Assembly (NCBI GenBank): GCA_024276495.1
Contig: JAJRXC010000090.1
Span: 1-57,329, forward strand
DNA: 57,329 nucleotides
From: Actinomycetes bacterium
GTDB lineage: Bacteria; Actinomycetota; Acidimicrobiia; Acidimicrobiales; Aldehydirespiratoraceae
Direction of reading: 5' to 3'
The position numbers and the translations under genes are program-made. Shown piece by piece: positions 8,175 to 15,724 of this stretch. The number at the start of each line of letters is the position of its first letter. Position 1 is the first letter of the stretch. The notes under the pieces are model-generated. The model was given only the letters and a program-made list of their open reading frames with translations, was not told the DNA's origin and searched no databases.

Positions 8175-8789
8175 TCAGAGTCGTCCGAGTCCGCCGACCT
8201 TGTACTCGACTCGCTGGGCTGCCCAGGGGATGGCCCGCAGACGGTCCTGGGGGATGGCCAGACCGGAGGAGGTGCAGATCCCGTAGGTTCCGTTCGCGAT
8301 GCGTTCGAGGGCGGCGTCGATCTGTTCGACCGCCGCGCGCGCCTGGGCGGAGAGGGCGAGATCACGTTCTCGTTCGACCGCGAGGGTGTCGCCCTCGCCG
8401 GACTCCTCGTCGAACTGGACATCACCGGGCTCGCGACCCTCGATGAGGGCTTCGGCCTCGGCGCGATACTCCTCGGCCGAGTGGAGATACTTGGCTCGCT
8501 CCGCGATCAGTCGCTCTTTCATCTCATCGATGAACTTCTTGCCGAACGGCGATTTCGCGGCTTTGCGGGGCGCCTTCTTCGCCGCGGCCTTTCTGGCCGT
8601 CTTTTTCGCGGCGGCCTTCCGGGGCGCGGCGGCCTTTTTCGGCGACGCGTTGGCCTCGGACTTCTTGGTGGTCTTCTTCGCGGCCGTCTTCGTGGTCTTC
8701 TTCGTGGTCTTCTTCGCGGCCTTCTTGGCCGCCTTCTTCACCGCGGCCTTTTTGGCCGATTTCTTTGCCGTCTTTTTCGCCGTCGCCAT
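8175..8789 (-). CDS. DksA/TraR-family protein with histone H1-like lysine-rich N-terminus and degenerate zinc finger
   Basis: 204 residues in two parts. Residues 1-82 are a low-complexity A-A-K-K/T-T-K-K tract like eukaryotic H1 tails and HupB C-termini, so it probably binds DNA or RNA. The rest is a TraR/DksA fold: an acidic coiled coil with F-D-E-E-S-G-E-G-D-T, then I-A-N-G-T-Y-G-I-C-T-S-S-G-L-A-I-P. In the usual C4 zinc finger four cysteines occur here; only the first (C172) remains, the others being replaced by Ser, Ala/Gln and Tyr. It may act at RNA polymerase or on the nucleoid. GAGGAG lies eight bases before the ATG, and rluD follows. Confidence 0.85.
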   Translation of the reverse strand: MATAKKTAKKSAKKAAVKKAAKKAAKKTTKKTTKTAAKKTTKKSEANASPKKAAAPRKAAAKKTARKAAAKKAPRKAAKSPFGKKFIDEMKERLIAERAKYLHSAEEYRAEAEALIEGREPGDVQFDEESGEGDTLAVERERDLALSAQARAAVEQIDAALERIANGTYGICTSSGLAIPQDRLRAIPWAAQRVEYKVGGLGRL

Positions 8790-8812
8790 GTTGCAGGCTC
8801 CTCATCCCGCGA

Positions 8813-8834
8813 AACCGGGACACATGCCCCGGTT
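8813..8834 (-). promoter_or_regulatory. Small hairpin in the leader of the DksA-like gene
   Basis: AACCGGG and CCCGGTT form a perfect 7-bp inverted repeat with an 8-base loop, 23 bases upstream of the start codon. The 124-base spacer between divIVA and this gene also contains TAGAAT (minus strand), a possible -10. No U-run follows, so it is not a typical terminator. Its function is unknown. Confidence 0.3.
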
Positions 8835-8913
8835 CGAAGCGCAGATTCTAGAGGGAATGACAACGAATGTGGCGTATCCTCATGTCAAAGCGCGCGTCGG
8901 CCCTTCGCGGGGG

Positions 8914-10380
8914 TCAGCGTCGGCGCCCGAACCACGACCGACTGCCGTCGTCTTCGTCGTGGTCGAAAAAGGCACTGAGGGCATCATCGTCGTTGTCCGG
9001 CATCGCTTCGCCCTCGACGGCGTCGCGGAGCTGGGCGAGGAACGGATCATCGGCGGTGTCGGCGGGGTCGGAGAACAACGACGACTCCTGGATGGCCGGA
9101 ACGGGCGCGGTCGCCGGGCCTCCGTCGACGTCGCTCCACGACGCGGTCGCACCGACCGACTCGAGATCGGCGGGGGAATCGAGGTCGGCGGCGGTCACGA
9201 GCAACGGCGGACTCGCCGCGCGGTCCACCACGGTGTCGGTGGTCCGGGTGGAGCCGCCACCGGGCGGCATCGTGGCGTAGGAGATCTCCTCGGACGTCGT
9301 GACGATCTCCGGGGTCGTGGGCGCGTCGTGGCGGTCGAGGTCGATCTCGACCGGTGCCGAGGTGTCGACATCGTCGGGGTCGGGTGCCGCCGGGGGGTCG
9401 GTGTCGGCGGCCGCGAGCGCCTCGTCGTCGGACTCGGCGGCGCTAGAGATGTCGTCGACATCGACGAGGTCGATCATCGGTGCGTCACGTCCGGGTTCCG
9501 GTGCGGGGTCGAACGAGAGCGCCTCGTCGGACTCGGCAACCGGTGTCGACGACACCGGTTCGGGGAGCGCCTCCGGATCGGTGGTGACATCGGCGACCGC
9601 CCGGGCCGGTGGCTCCCCGAACGAGACCGGCTCGTCGTCGACCGGCTCGATCGTGTGCGAGGGCTCGATGCCTTCGAGGAACGACTCGTCGACCTCGACG
9701 CCGCTGGTCTCGGGGACGGGCCGGGTCCGAAAGGCCTCGGGCAGCTCGAGAAGGTCGGTCAGCGCCGAGAGCGACACGGTCAGCTGGTGGCGCTCCTCGG
9801 TGAGGTGACGTTCGAGGATCTCGATGTCGTCGGCGAGAAACGCCCGGTACTGCTGCAGCTCGGCCACTTCGGCGGCAAGCCGTTCCCGTTCGGTCGACGC
9901 CGCCTCGGCCGCCGACCGTTCGGCTTCGGCCAGCATGGTCCGACGGTCGGTCTCCGCCTCGGCGAGCACCCGCGCGGCGCGGTCCTCGGCCTCCTTCAGC
10001 GTGGCCGACGCCTCGGCCTGGGCCCCCCGCAACGTGACCTGAGCCTCGGCCTCGGCGGCAGAGAGAACCGCCTGGGCACTTGCCGCCGCGTCGGCGGTCA
10101 TCTGGTCGGCCGCCTCGCGGGCTTCGGCGATGGCCGCGTCGGCAGTGCGCTGGGCGAGGACCAACGTCCGGGTGAGCGTCTCCTCGGCTTCACCGATCGC
10201 TCCCCCACCACCGCGGGCTTCGGCCGATTCGACCCGTTCGTGGAGCTCCGTCAAACGACCGTGGACCACCGCCGCGGCCTTGGCCACACGATCCACATAG
10301 GCGTCGACCTCATCGGGGTCGTACCCACGCCACCGCTCGTGGAACTCGATCTCCTGAAACAAGGGTGAGAGTTCGTCCAT
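8914..10380 (-). CDS. divIVA: DivIVA-domain polar growth/septum protein with long acidic tail
   Basis: A 488-residue cytoplasmic scaffold. Residues 1-40 form the membrane-curvature-binding DivIVA domain (F-H-E-R-W-R-G-Y-D-P-D-E-V-D-A-Y-V). About 60-210 is an Ala/Glu-rich coiled coil, followed by a roughly 250-residue disordered acidic tail rich in Asp, Ser, Pro and Thr, ending basic (S-W-F-G-R-R-R). In actinobacteria this protein (Wag31) marks cell poles and recruits wall synthesis. The tail is much longer than in mycobacterial Wag31. Order yggS-sepF-yggT-divIVA matches the conserved ylm segment. A TAGCAT element lies six bases before the ATG, suggesting its own leaderless promoter. Confidence 0.9.
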   Translation of the reverse strand: MDELSPLFQEIEFHERWRGYDPDEVDAYVDRVAKAAAVVHGRLTELHERVESAEARGGGGAIGEAEETLTRTLVLAQRTADAAIAEAREAADQMTADAAASAQAVLSAAEAEAQVTLRGAQAEASATLKEAEDRAARVLAEAETDRRTMLAEAERSAAEAASTERERLAAEVAELQQYRAFLADDIEILERHLTEERHQLTVSLSALTDLLELPEAFRTRPVPETSGVEVDESFLEGIEPSHTIEPVDDEPVSFGEPPARAVADVTTDPEALPEPVSSTPVAESDEALSFDPAPEPGRDAPMIDLVDVDDISSAAESDDEALAAADTDPPAAPDPDDVDTSAPVEIDLDRHDAPTTPEIVTTSEEISYATMPPGGGSTRTTDTVVDRAASPPLLVTAADLDSPADLESVGATASWSDVDGGPATAPVPAIQESSLFSDPADTADDPFLAQLRDAVEGEAMPDNDDDALSAFFDHDEDDGSRSWFGRRR

Positions 10381-10386
10381 GCGCCG

Positions 10387-10392
10387 ATGCTA
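10387..10392 (-). promoter_or_regulatory. Leaderless-type -10 element of divIVA
   Basis: On the minus strand TAGCAT ends six bases before the divIVA ATG, without a ribosome-binding site. divIVA can thus be transcribed independently of the upstream ylm-type genes. Confidence 0.4.
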
Positions 10393-10452
10393 GACCGCCT
10401 CGATGCGTGGAGCGGGGAGCCTCGGTGGGCGACTTCTCGCGCGCCGCGGGAC

Positions 10453-10710
10453 TCAGCAGCCGATCACGCTCTGGAGGATTCTCAGACCGATCAACACGAT
10501 GATCGGCGAGAGATCCATCGCCACGTTGCCGATCCGCAATGGCGGCAGCGCCCGTCTGATCGGACCGAGCACCGGGTCGGTCACCACGAAGAGGAAGCCG
10601 GCGACCGTCGCCATTCCACCGTCGGGATCCAGGGGGAACCACGTGAGCACGATGCGAACGAAGATGACGATCACGTAGATGGTGATCAGGAGACAGATGA
10701 CGTCGAGCAC
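10453..10710 (-). CDS. yggT: YggT-family membrane protein
   Basis: A small protein of 85 residues with two hydrophobic segments (about residues 1-25 and 60-84) and the family motif in between (T-W-F-P, then D-P-V-L-G-P-I-R-R-A-L-P-P). YggT/YlmG proteins are inner-membrane proteins genetically linked to cell division and to the SepF neighbourhood; the biochemical role is not settled. GTG start at 10710, ten bases after sepF, so translation is probably coupled. A 72-base spacer with its own -10 separates it from divIVA. Confidence 0.9.
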   Translation of the reverse strand: MLDVICLLITIYVIVIFVRIVLTWFPLDPDGGMATVAGFLFVVTDPVLGPIRRALPPLRIGNVAMDLSPIIVLIGLRILQSVIGC

Positions 10711-10720
10711 GAGGAGTCGT

Positions 10721-11284
10721 TCAGTCGAGGGCGCGGCGGGTGTCGTCGGACGACACCTCGACGTCGGCCGGCGTCAGTAGGTAGACCTGATCGGCGACCC
10801 GATCCATCTTTCCCCCGAGGGCATAGCAGAGGCCACTGGCGAAGTCGACGAGACGCCGACGAAGATCACGTTCGACACCCTGGAGGTTGACGATCACCGG
10901 CTGACCGAGCTTGAAGCGGTCGCCGATTCCCTGGGCCTCGTTGAACGAGGTGGGCGTGACGGCATGTGGCTTCGTGGGCGCGGCCTCGACGATTCGGATC
11001 GCCGAGGCGCCGTCGGCGGGCGGGGCCGCGACCGCCGGACGTGGTGTGGGGGTGGAGGGTTCGGTCGCGGGAACGGCGCGCACGGAGGTGGAGGGGGCCG
11101 TCGCCGCGGGAATCGGCCGGACCGTGCCGCTCGACGGGCGGACCATCGGCGACGGGGCGACGGCGCGTACGACCGGTCGGCTTTCCTCACCGATTTCGGC
11201 ATCACCGGCCGGCGCGAAGTCGTCGTACTGCTCGTATTCCTCATCGGGCCCGAGCCCGAGATAGATCAACGCCTTCTTCAACAT
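10721..11284 (-). CDS. sepF: Cell division protein SepF
   Basis: 187 residues: a short amphipathic membrane-targeting N-terminus (M-L-K-K-A-L-I-Y-L-G-L-G), an Ala/Pro/Thr-rich linker, and the C-terminal SepF domain (V-I-V-N-L-Q-G-V, R-R-R-L-V-D-F-A-S-G-L-C-Y-A-L-G-G, V-Y-L-L-T-P). SepF tethers FtsZ to the membrane and is essential in actinobacteria, which lack FtsA; accordingly no ftsA occurs in this cluster. I chose the ATG at 11284, which has GGAG seven bases upstream; the ATG at 11290 is only one base from it. The 99-base spacer to yggS shows no clear promoter. Confidence 0.95.
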   Translation of the reverse strand: MLKKALIYLGLGPDEEYEQYDDFAPAGDAEIGEESRPVVRAVAPSPMVRPSSGTVRPIPAATAPSTSVRAVPATEPSTPTPRPAVAAPPADGASAIRIVEAAPTKPHAVTPTSFNEAQGIGDRFKLGQPVIVNLQGVERDLRRRLVDFASGLCYALGGKMDRVADQVYLLTPADVEVSSDDTRRALD

Positions 11285-11383
11285 GCTCATGCTCCTGGCT
11301 GTGGAGTCAGGTTACCGCCCCGTGGGGCGATCGTTCGGGCATCCCCCCAGGTCACGCGGTATGCCGCGGCGATGTCGGTCATC

Positions 11384-12043
11384 TCAGCCTCCCGGTGACC
11401 GCGGCCCGAACAAGTCGGTGCCGACTCTGATCATGGTGGTTCCCTCCTCGATCGCGAGCTCCATGTCACCGCTCATCCCCATCGAGCACTCGGTCAGGTC
11501 GAGGTCGTCGACCAGTGAACGCAGGAGCCGGAACCCGGACCGGACCTCGGCGGGCGGTCCGAGGGCGGCGATCCCCATCAATCCCGACACCCGCAAGCCG
11601 GCACGGTCGGCTCGAGCGACGAGGTCGGCGACGGCGTCGGGATCGCAGCCGCCCTTCGTCGCCTCGTTCGAGATGTGGACCTGGACCATGATCTGCGCGC
11701 CCGGCGACCTCTTCCCGATCTCGTCGATCAGCTCCGGTCGGTCGACGGACTGCCACACATCGACCAGGTCGGCGATCCGGCGGACCTTGTTGCGCTGGAG
11801 ACGGCCGATGAAGTGGATCTGCGGCCAGTGCCCTTCCCGAAGCCCCAGGTCGGTGTCTTTCGCGACGAGCTCCTGCGCGTAGCTCTCACCCACGCCGCGC
11901 AGACCGGCACCGGCCGCGGCCCGAATCGCTTCGGGGCCGTGCCCCTTGGTGACGCCGATGATCTCGACGTCGGGGTTTCCCGCCGCCGCGGCCCGCTCCC
12001 GCACCGCGCCCAACCGGGCGGTGACCTCCTCGACGGTGATCAT
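11384..12043 (-). CDS. yggS: YggS/YlmE-family pyridoxal-phosphate-binding protein
   Basis: 219 residues of the PLP homeostasis protein family (alanine-racemase N-terminal fold). The PLP lysine is K33 in G-V-T-K-G-H-G; H-F-I-G-R-L-Q-R-N-K and the C-terminal S-M-G-M-S-G-D and R-V-G-T-D-L-F-G phosphate-binding parts are in place. These proteins bind PLP and buffer its supply, with no proven catalytic reaction. The ATG shares bases with the stop of pgeF (ATGA), so translation is coupled. Part of the conserved ylmD-ylmE-sepF-yggT-divIVA order. Confidence 0.93.
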   Translation of the reverse strand: MITVEEVTARLGAVRERAAAAGNPDVEIIGVTKGHGPEAIRAAAGAGLRGVGESYAQELVAKDTDLGLREGHWPQIHFIGRLQRNKVRRIADLVDVWQSVDRPELIDEIGKRSPGAQIMVQVHISNEATKGGCDPDAVADLVARADRAGLRVSGLMGIAALGPPAEVRSGFRLLRSLVDDLDLTECSMGMSGDMELAIEEGTTMIRVGTDLFGPRSPGG

Positions 12044-12732
12044 GCCGGTTCGAGCCAGGCCACGGTGGCCTGGCGCTCCGTGTCGCCCCGGGTGCGATGT
12101 GAGAACCAACCCTCGCCGGACGTGTCGGGGCGGCATCCGGCGACGGGGAGGTCGTCGAGGGTGGCGACGCCGCCGGACCGGCACTGGGCCCGGACCGCGG
12201 CGGCGAGATCGAGACTCGGTCGGCCGGCGCGGGTGCGCGAGCCGACGGGCGCGCCGACCGCGGCCTCCACGAGCTCGAGGTCCCGGCGACCGAACTCGTA
12301 AGCCGACGCGCCGATGCACGGACCCAGATAGGCGCGGATGTCGCTGTCGGTTCGGCACCGGAGCGCGTCGAGCGCGGAGGGAATCACGCCGGCGACGATC
12401 CCCCTCCATCCGGCGTGCACGACCGCCAGGGCCCCATCACCCACCAGCACGACGGGCGCGCAGTCGGCGGTCTGGATCGCCAGCACCGCCCCCTCGGTGG
12501 TCGTCACGATCGCGTCGCCGGTCGCGCCGGCCCGGTCGCCGCGACGGGTCACCGAGACGACATCGGCCCCGTGGACCTGACGAAGCCACGTCCACTCCCC
12601 GGGGGCGACACGCGCCCGGCGGGCCGAGAGCTCGCCCGTCGGGCGGTCCGGGTGGAAATCACCGTCGACCCGACTGGTGCAGCGGATCTGCACCCGATGG
12701 TGCGGCCCCGCGGGGACGAGCCGCTCGATCAC
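12040..12732 (-). CDS. pgeF: YfiH/YlmD multicopper-oxidase-fold protein (PgeF type)
   Basis: 230 residues with the three metal ligands of the family: H54 in L-R-Q-V-H-G, C91 in Q-T-A-D-C-A-P and H106 in H-A-G-W-R-G. E. coli YfiH/PgeF hydrolyses misincorporated L-Ser from peptidoglycan precursors, and other family members have purine nucleoside phosphorylase or laccase activity; the wall-cluster setting favours a precursor-editing role, as inference. The GTG start lies three bases after the ftsZ stop, and the 3' end overlaps yggS. Confidence 0.9.
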   Translation of the reverse strand: MIERLVPAGPHHRVQIRCTSRVDGDFHPDRPTGELSARRARVAPGEWTWLRQVHGADVVSVTRRGDRAGATGDAIVTTTEGAVLAIQTADCAPVVLVGDGALAVVHAGWRGIVAGVIPSALDALRCRTDSDIRAYLGPCIGASAYEFGRRDLELVEAAVGAPVGSRTRAGRPSLDLAAAVRAQCRSGGVATLDDLPVAGCRPDTSGEGWFSHRTRGDTERQATVAWLEPA

Positions 12733-12735
12733 CGG

Positions 12736-13830
12736 CTACTTCAGGAAGGACGGGACGTCGAAGTCGTCGTCGCCGAGGTCGAGATCGTCGCCGTCGTCGG
12801 CGAACACGTCGGCGATCGGAACCTCGCCCGTCGGTTCGCCGCTGTCGCCCCGGGAGACCGGTGCCGCGGCGCGCGGCGCATCGTCCCACCGATCGAAGCC
12901 AGCGGCGATGACCGTGACCCTGACGTCGTCGCCCATCTCGTCGTCGATGACCGCGCCGAAGATGATGTTGGCGTCTTGGTGGGCGACCGCGTGGATGATC
13001 TCGGCGGCCTCGTTGACCTCGAGCAGGCCGAGGTCGGGCCCACCGCTGATGTTGAGGAGGATGCCGCGGGCGTTCTCGATCGACGCTTCGAGCAGCGGGC
13101 TCGAGATGGCCGCCCTCGCCGCCGCGACCGCCCGACCCTCGCCGGTTCCCTGGCCGATGCCCATGAGGGCGCTTCCCGCGTCGGTCATCACGGTCCGCAC
13201 GTCGGCGAAGTCGGTGTTGATCAGACCGGGAGTGGTGATGAGGCTCGTGATCCCCTGCACCCCCTGGAGAAGGATCTCGTCGGCCATCTTGAACGCGTTG
13301 AGCACCGAGGTGTTGTCGTCGGCCACGGTCAACAGCCGGTCGTTGGGAATGACGATGAGGGTGTCGACCTTCTCCTTGAGCTTCTGGATGCCCTGCTCGG
13401 CCTGGACGGAGCGGCGTCGTCCCTCGAAGGCGAACGGCCGGGTGACCACACCGATGGTGAGCGCGCCCTCGGACTTCGCGATCTCGGCGATCACCGGCGC
13501 GGCACCGGTGCCGGTGCCGCCGCCCTTTCCGGCGGTGATGAAGACCATGTCGGCGCCGCGCAGCGCCTCGCGAACCTCGTCGAGATGCTCCTCTGCCGCC
13601 TGGCGGCCGATCTCGGGATCGCTGCCGGCGCCGAGCCCGCGCGTGAGGTCGCGGCCGATGTCGAGCTTCTCGTCCGCGTCGCTCATCAGCAGCGCCTGGG
13701 CGTCGGTGTTGGCGGCGATGAACTCGACACCCTTCAGGCCGGCGTCGATCATCCGGTTGACGGCGTTGACGCCGCCACCACCGACGCCGATGACCTTGAT
13801 GACGGCCAGATAGTTCTGCGGATCAGACAT
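12736..13830 (-). CDS. ftsZ: Cell division GTPase FtsZ
   Basis: 364 residues. The tubulin signature G-G-G-T-G-T-G (residues 103-109), the N-T-D-F-A-D T7 loop and the C-terminal domain are intact. The tail ends [11 protein letters not shown], the short conserved peptide that binds SepF and FtsW. FtsZ forms the cytokinetic ring. It follows ftsQ after a 125-base leader, the only real gap in this part of the cluster, so ftsZ likely has extra transcription or translational control. GAGGA lies about ten bases before the ATG. Confidence 0.98.
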   Translation of the reverse strand: MSDPQNYLAVIKVIGVGGGGVNAVNRMIDAGLKGVEFIAANTDAQALLMSDADEKLDIGRDLTRGLGAGSDPEIGRQAAEEHLDEVREALRGADMVFITAGKGGGTGTGAAPVIAEIAKSEGALTIGVVTRPFAFEGRRRSVQAEQGIQKLKEKVDTLIVIPNDRLLTVADDNTSVLNAFKMADEILLQGVQGITSLITTPGLINTDFADVRTVMTDAGSALMGIGQGTGEGRAVAAARAAISSPLLEASIENARGILLNISGGPDLGLLEVNEAAEIIHAVAHQDANIIFGAVIDDEMGDDVRVTVIAAGFDRWDDAPRAAAPVSRGDSGEPTGEVPIADVFADDGDDLDLGDDDFDVPSFLK

Positions 13831-13955
13831 CGATTGTTAATCCTCGGTGAGAGAGAGCGGAAGAAGAACCGGCCGCCGCACGCTGCACGTGCGAATCAAG
13901 GTTTGACGGTATACGAGCCCATGTCCACTTTGGCGGACGCTGACCGGCCGTCGCC
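13831..13955 (-). promoter_or_regulatory. ftsQ-ftsZ spacer, probable ftsZ leader/promoter region
   Basis: In a cluster that otherwise has no spacers, this 125-base gap stands out. On the minus strand it holds TATACCGT (a possible -10, containing the TANNNT string TACCGT) and a 6-bp hairpin CGCACG/CGTGCG at 13877-13893 with loop TGCAG, then a pyrimidine-rich stretch and the FtsZ ribosome-binding site. No good -35 is visible. Confidence 0.35.
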
Positions 13956-14783
13956 TCAATCCACATGGGGTGTCTCGGTGCTCGTCGCCTCGGCTTCGCA
14001 TGCCGGATCCCGCGTGACCGTGGTCAGGTCGGCGACCGCGACGTCGATGACCTCGATGCACGTCAGCACCGCACCTTCGAGAATGGCCCGGACCGCGGCG
14101 AGCTTGTCGTCGATCAGGTCGACCGATCCGAGCTCGACCTCGGCCGTCCCGATCAGGTCCAGCCCGACCATCGGCCCGCCGGGCGCGTCGGCATCGACGG
14201 TGACCGCCTCGATCCAGACCCGCAGATCCTCGGGGATCGCCATGGCGACCGCGACGCCGGGAAGGGCGTCCGTCTCGACCTCCCCGAGCGGCACGGAGGC
14301 GGCGAGGGCGAGCAGCGGAAGTGTCGTGTCGGACGGAGCCGACCCGATCCGCACGCCTTGGGCGTCGACGAGGCCGAGGCCCCCTCCGGTGGTTCCCAGC
14401 ACCGCGACCGCCTCCCGTTCGGCGACGGTGAGCCGAACGGTTCCCGGCCAGTCGCGGCGGACCTCCGCCCGGGCGACCCATGGAAGGTCGAGGATCGCCG
14501 ATTCGACCTCGGCCGGGTCGAGATCGAACAACGGTGTCCCCGCTTCGAGCGCCGCCGCGGCCTCGATCTCCGCGATCCGGTCGGCCGACAGCTCGGCGGA
14601 CCCCTCGCCCGCGATTCGTACGTGGTCGAGGTCGAGAAGCGGAGACCGGGTCACGCCCCATGCCGCCACCGTCACGACGACGATCCCGACGATGGAGAGC
14701 AGGACCCGGAGACGGCGACGCCCCTCGGCCCGCCGAACCGCCACCCGCCGGGCCCGAAGGCGCGGATCGATGCCGATGGCCAT
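13956..14783 (-). CDS. ftsQ: Cell division protein FtsQ
   Basis: 275 residues with the bitopic layout of FtsQ/DivIB: a basic cytoplasmic start (R-L-R-A-R-R-V-A-V-R-R-A-E-G), one transmembrane segment (about residues 27-47), a POTRA domain (D-L-D-H-V-R-I-A-G onward, then P-L-F-D-L-D) and the FtsQ beta domain (W-V-A-R-A-E-V-R-R-D-W-P, V-A-E-R-E-A-V-A). It links the ring to the FtsL/FtsB and FtsWI synthase. I chose the ATG at 14783, whose A is also the last base of the murB stop (TGATG). Confidence 0.92.
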   Translation of the reverse strand: MAIGIDPRLRARRVAVRRAEGRRRLRVLLSIVGIVVVTVAAWGVTRSPLLDLDHVRIAGEGSAELSADRIAEIEAAAALEAGTPLFDLDPAEVESAILDLPWVARAEVRRDWPGTVRLTVAEREAVAVLGTTGGGLGLVDAQGVRIGSAPSDTTLPLLALAASVPLGEVETDALPGVAVAMAIPEDLRVWIEAVTVDADAPGGPMVGLDLIGTAEVELGSVDLIDDKLAAVRAILEGAVLTCIEVIDVAVADLTTVTRDPACEAEATSTETPHVD

Positions 14784-15724
14784 CACGTCGCCTTCTCCGG
14801 GGGGAACCCGATCATGACCGTCTCCGCGTGGAGGTCGACGCCGTGGGTCTGCGCGACGAGACGCCGCACCTCGTCCATCACCCGCCGGACGTCGGCGGCC
14901 CGTCCACCCGGGTCGACCTGGATGAAGTTGGCGTGCTTCGTCGAGACCTCGGCGGATCCGATGCGCAGGCCGGCCAGTCCCGCCGTGTCGATCAGCCGAC
15001 CCGCGCTGTCGCCGGCCGGGTTGGTGAAGACCGATCCGGCGTTGGGCCCGCCGGGCTGGTGTTCGCGTCGCCATTGCACGATCTCCGCGATCTCGGCCCG
15101 CCCGGCCTCGGGATCGCCCGGGGTGAGCGAGAGGCGGACCGAGAGAACCAGATCGGAGGCCGCGAGCGCCGAGGTGCGGTAGCCGAGGTCGAGCTCGTGG
15201 GCGGGGCGGCGACGAACGGTTCCCGCCCGGAGATCCAGCACGCGGATGTCGAGAAGCGAGTCGCGCATGTCGGACCCGTGGCCGCCGGCGTTCATCCGGA
15301 CCGCGCCACCGATCGATCCCGGCACTCCCACCGCCCACTCGAATCCGGTGAGACCGGCGGCGACCGTCGTGCGGGCGACGACGGGCAGCTTCGCCGCGGC
15401 ACCGGCGGTGACGGTCGTCGAGTCGATGTCGATCGTGGCGAACCCCGTTCCGAGCGTCACGGCGATGCCGTCGAACCCGTCGTCGCTCACCAACAGGTTG
15501 CTGCCCATGCCGATCACCACGACATCGACGGGACAGCCGGCCAGGACGTCGGCCAGCACCCGGGCGTCTTCTGGTCGGTCCAGCACGACGAGCGCGGCGG
15601 CGGGGCCGCCCACGCGATAGGTGGTGAGCGGACCCAGCGGCGCGCCACGCTGCACCCGCGCGGCCAGCGGGCCCCGTTCGAGCGCATCGATCGCGACCGC
15701 GAGATGATCGACCATGACCGTCAC
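14783..15724 (-). CDS. murB: UDP-N-acetylenolpyruvoylglucosamine reductase
   Basis: A 313-residue FAD enzyme that reduces UDP-GlcNAc-enolpyruvate to UDP-MurNAc. Visible are T-T-Y-R-V-G-G-P-A-A, the FAD loop G-M-G-S-N-L-L-V-S-D, G-V-P-G-S-I-G-G-A-V-R-M-N-A-G, the catalytic Ser in A-G-S-V-F-T-N-P, and the final Glu in L-H-A-E-T-V-M-I-G. Lacking the extra insertion, it looks like a type II enzyme. Either the GTG at 15724 (overlapping the murC stop as GTGA) or the ATG at 15715 could start it; I chose the GTG because other junctions here have the same form. Confidence 0.95.
   Translation of the reverse strand: MTVMVDHLAVAIDALERGPLAARVQRGAPLGPLTTYRVGGPAAALVVLDRPEDARVLADVLAGCPVDVVVIGMGSNLLVSDDGFDGIAVTLGTGFATIDIDSTTVTAGAAAKLPVVARTTVAAGLTGFEWAVGVPGSIGGAVRMNAGGHGSDMRDSLLDIRVLDLRAGTVRRRPAHELDLGYRTSALAASDLVLSVRLSLTPGDPEAGRAEIAEIVQWRREHQPGGPNAGSVFTNPAGDSAGRLIDTAGLAGLRIGSAEVSTKHANFIQVDPGGRAADVRRVMDEVRRLVAQTHGVDLHAETVMIGFPPEKAT

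Noticed and set aside
8530-8789. Tandem DNA repeat in the DksA-like gene
   Set aside because: The repetition is explained by the Ala/Lys/Thr protein tract; the DNA copies are not identical.
8813-8834. Rho-independent terminator after divIVA
   Set aside because: divIVA ends at 8914 and is transcribed toward lower coordinates, but the 7-bp stem lacks a following U-run on that strand and lies close to the next start.
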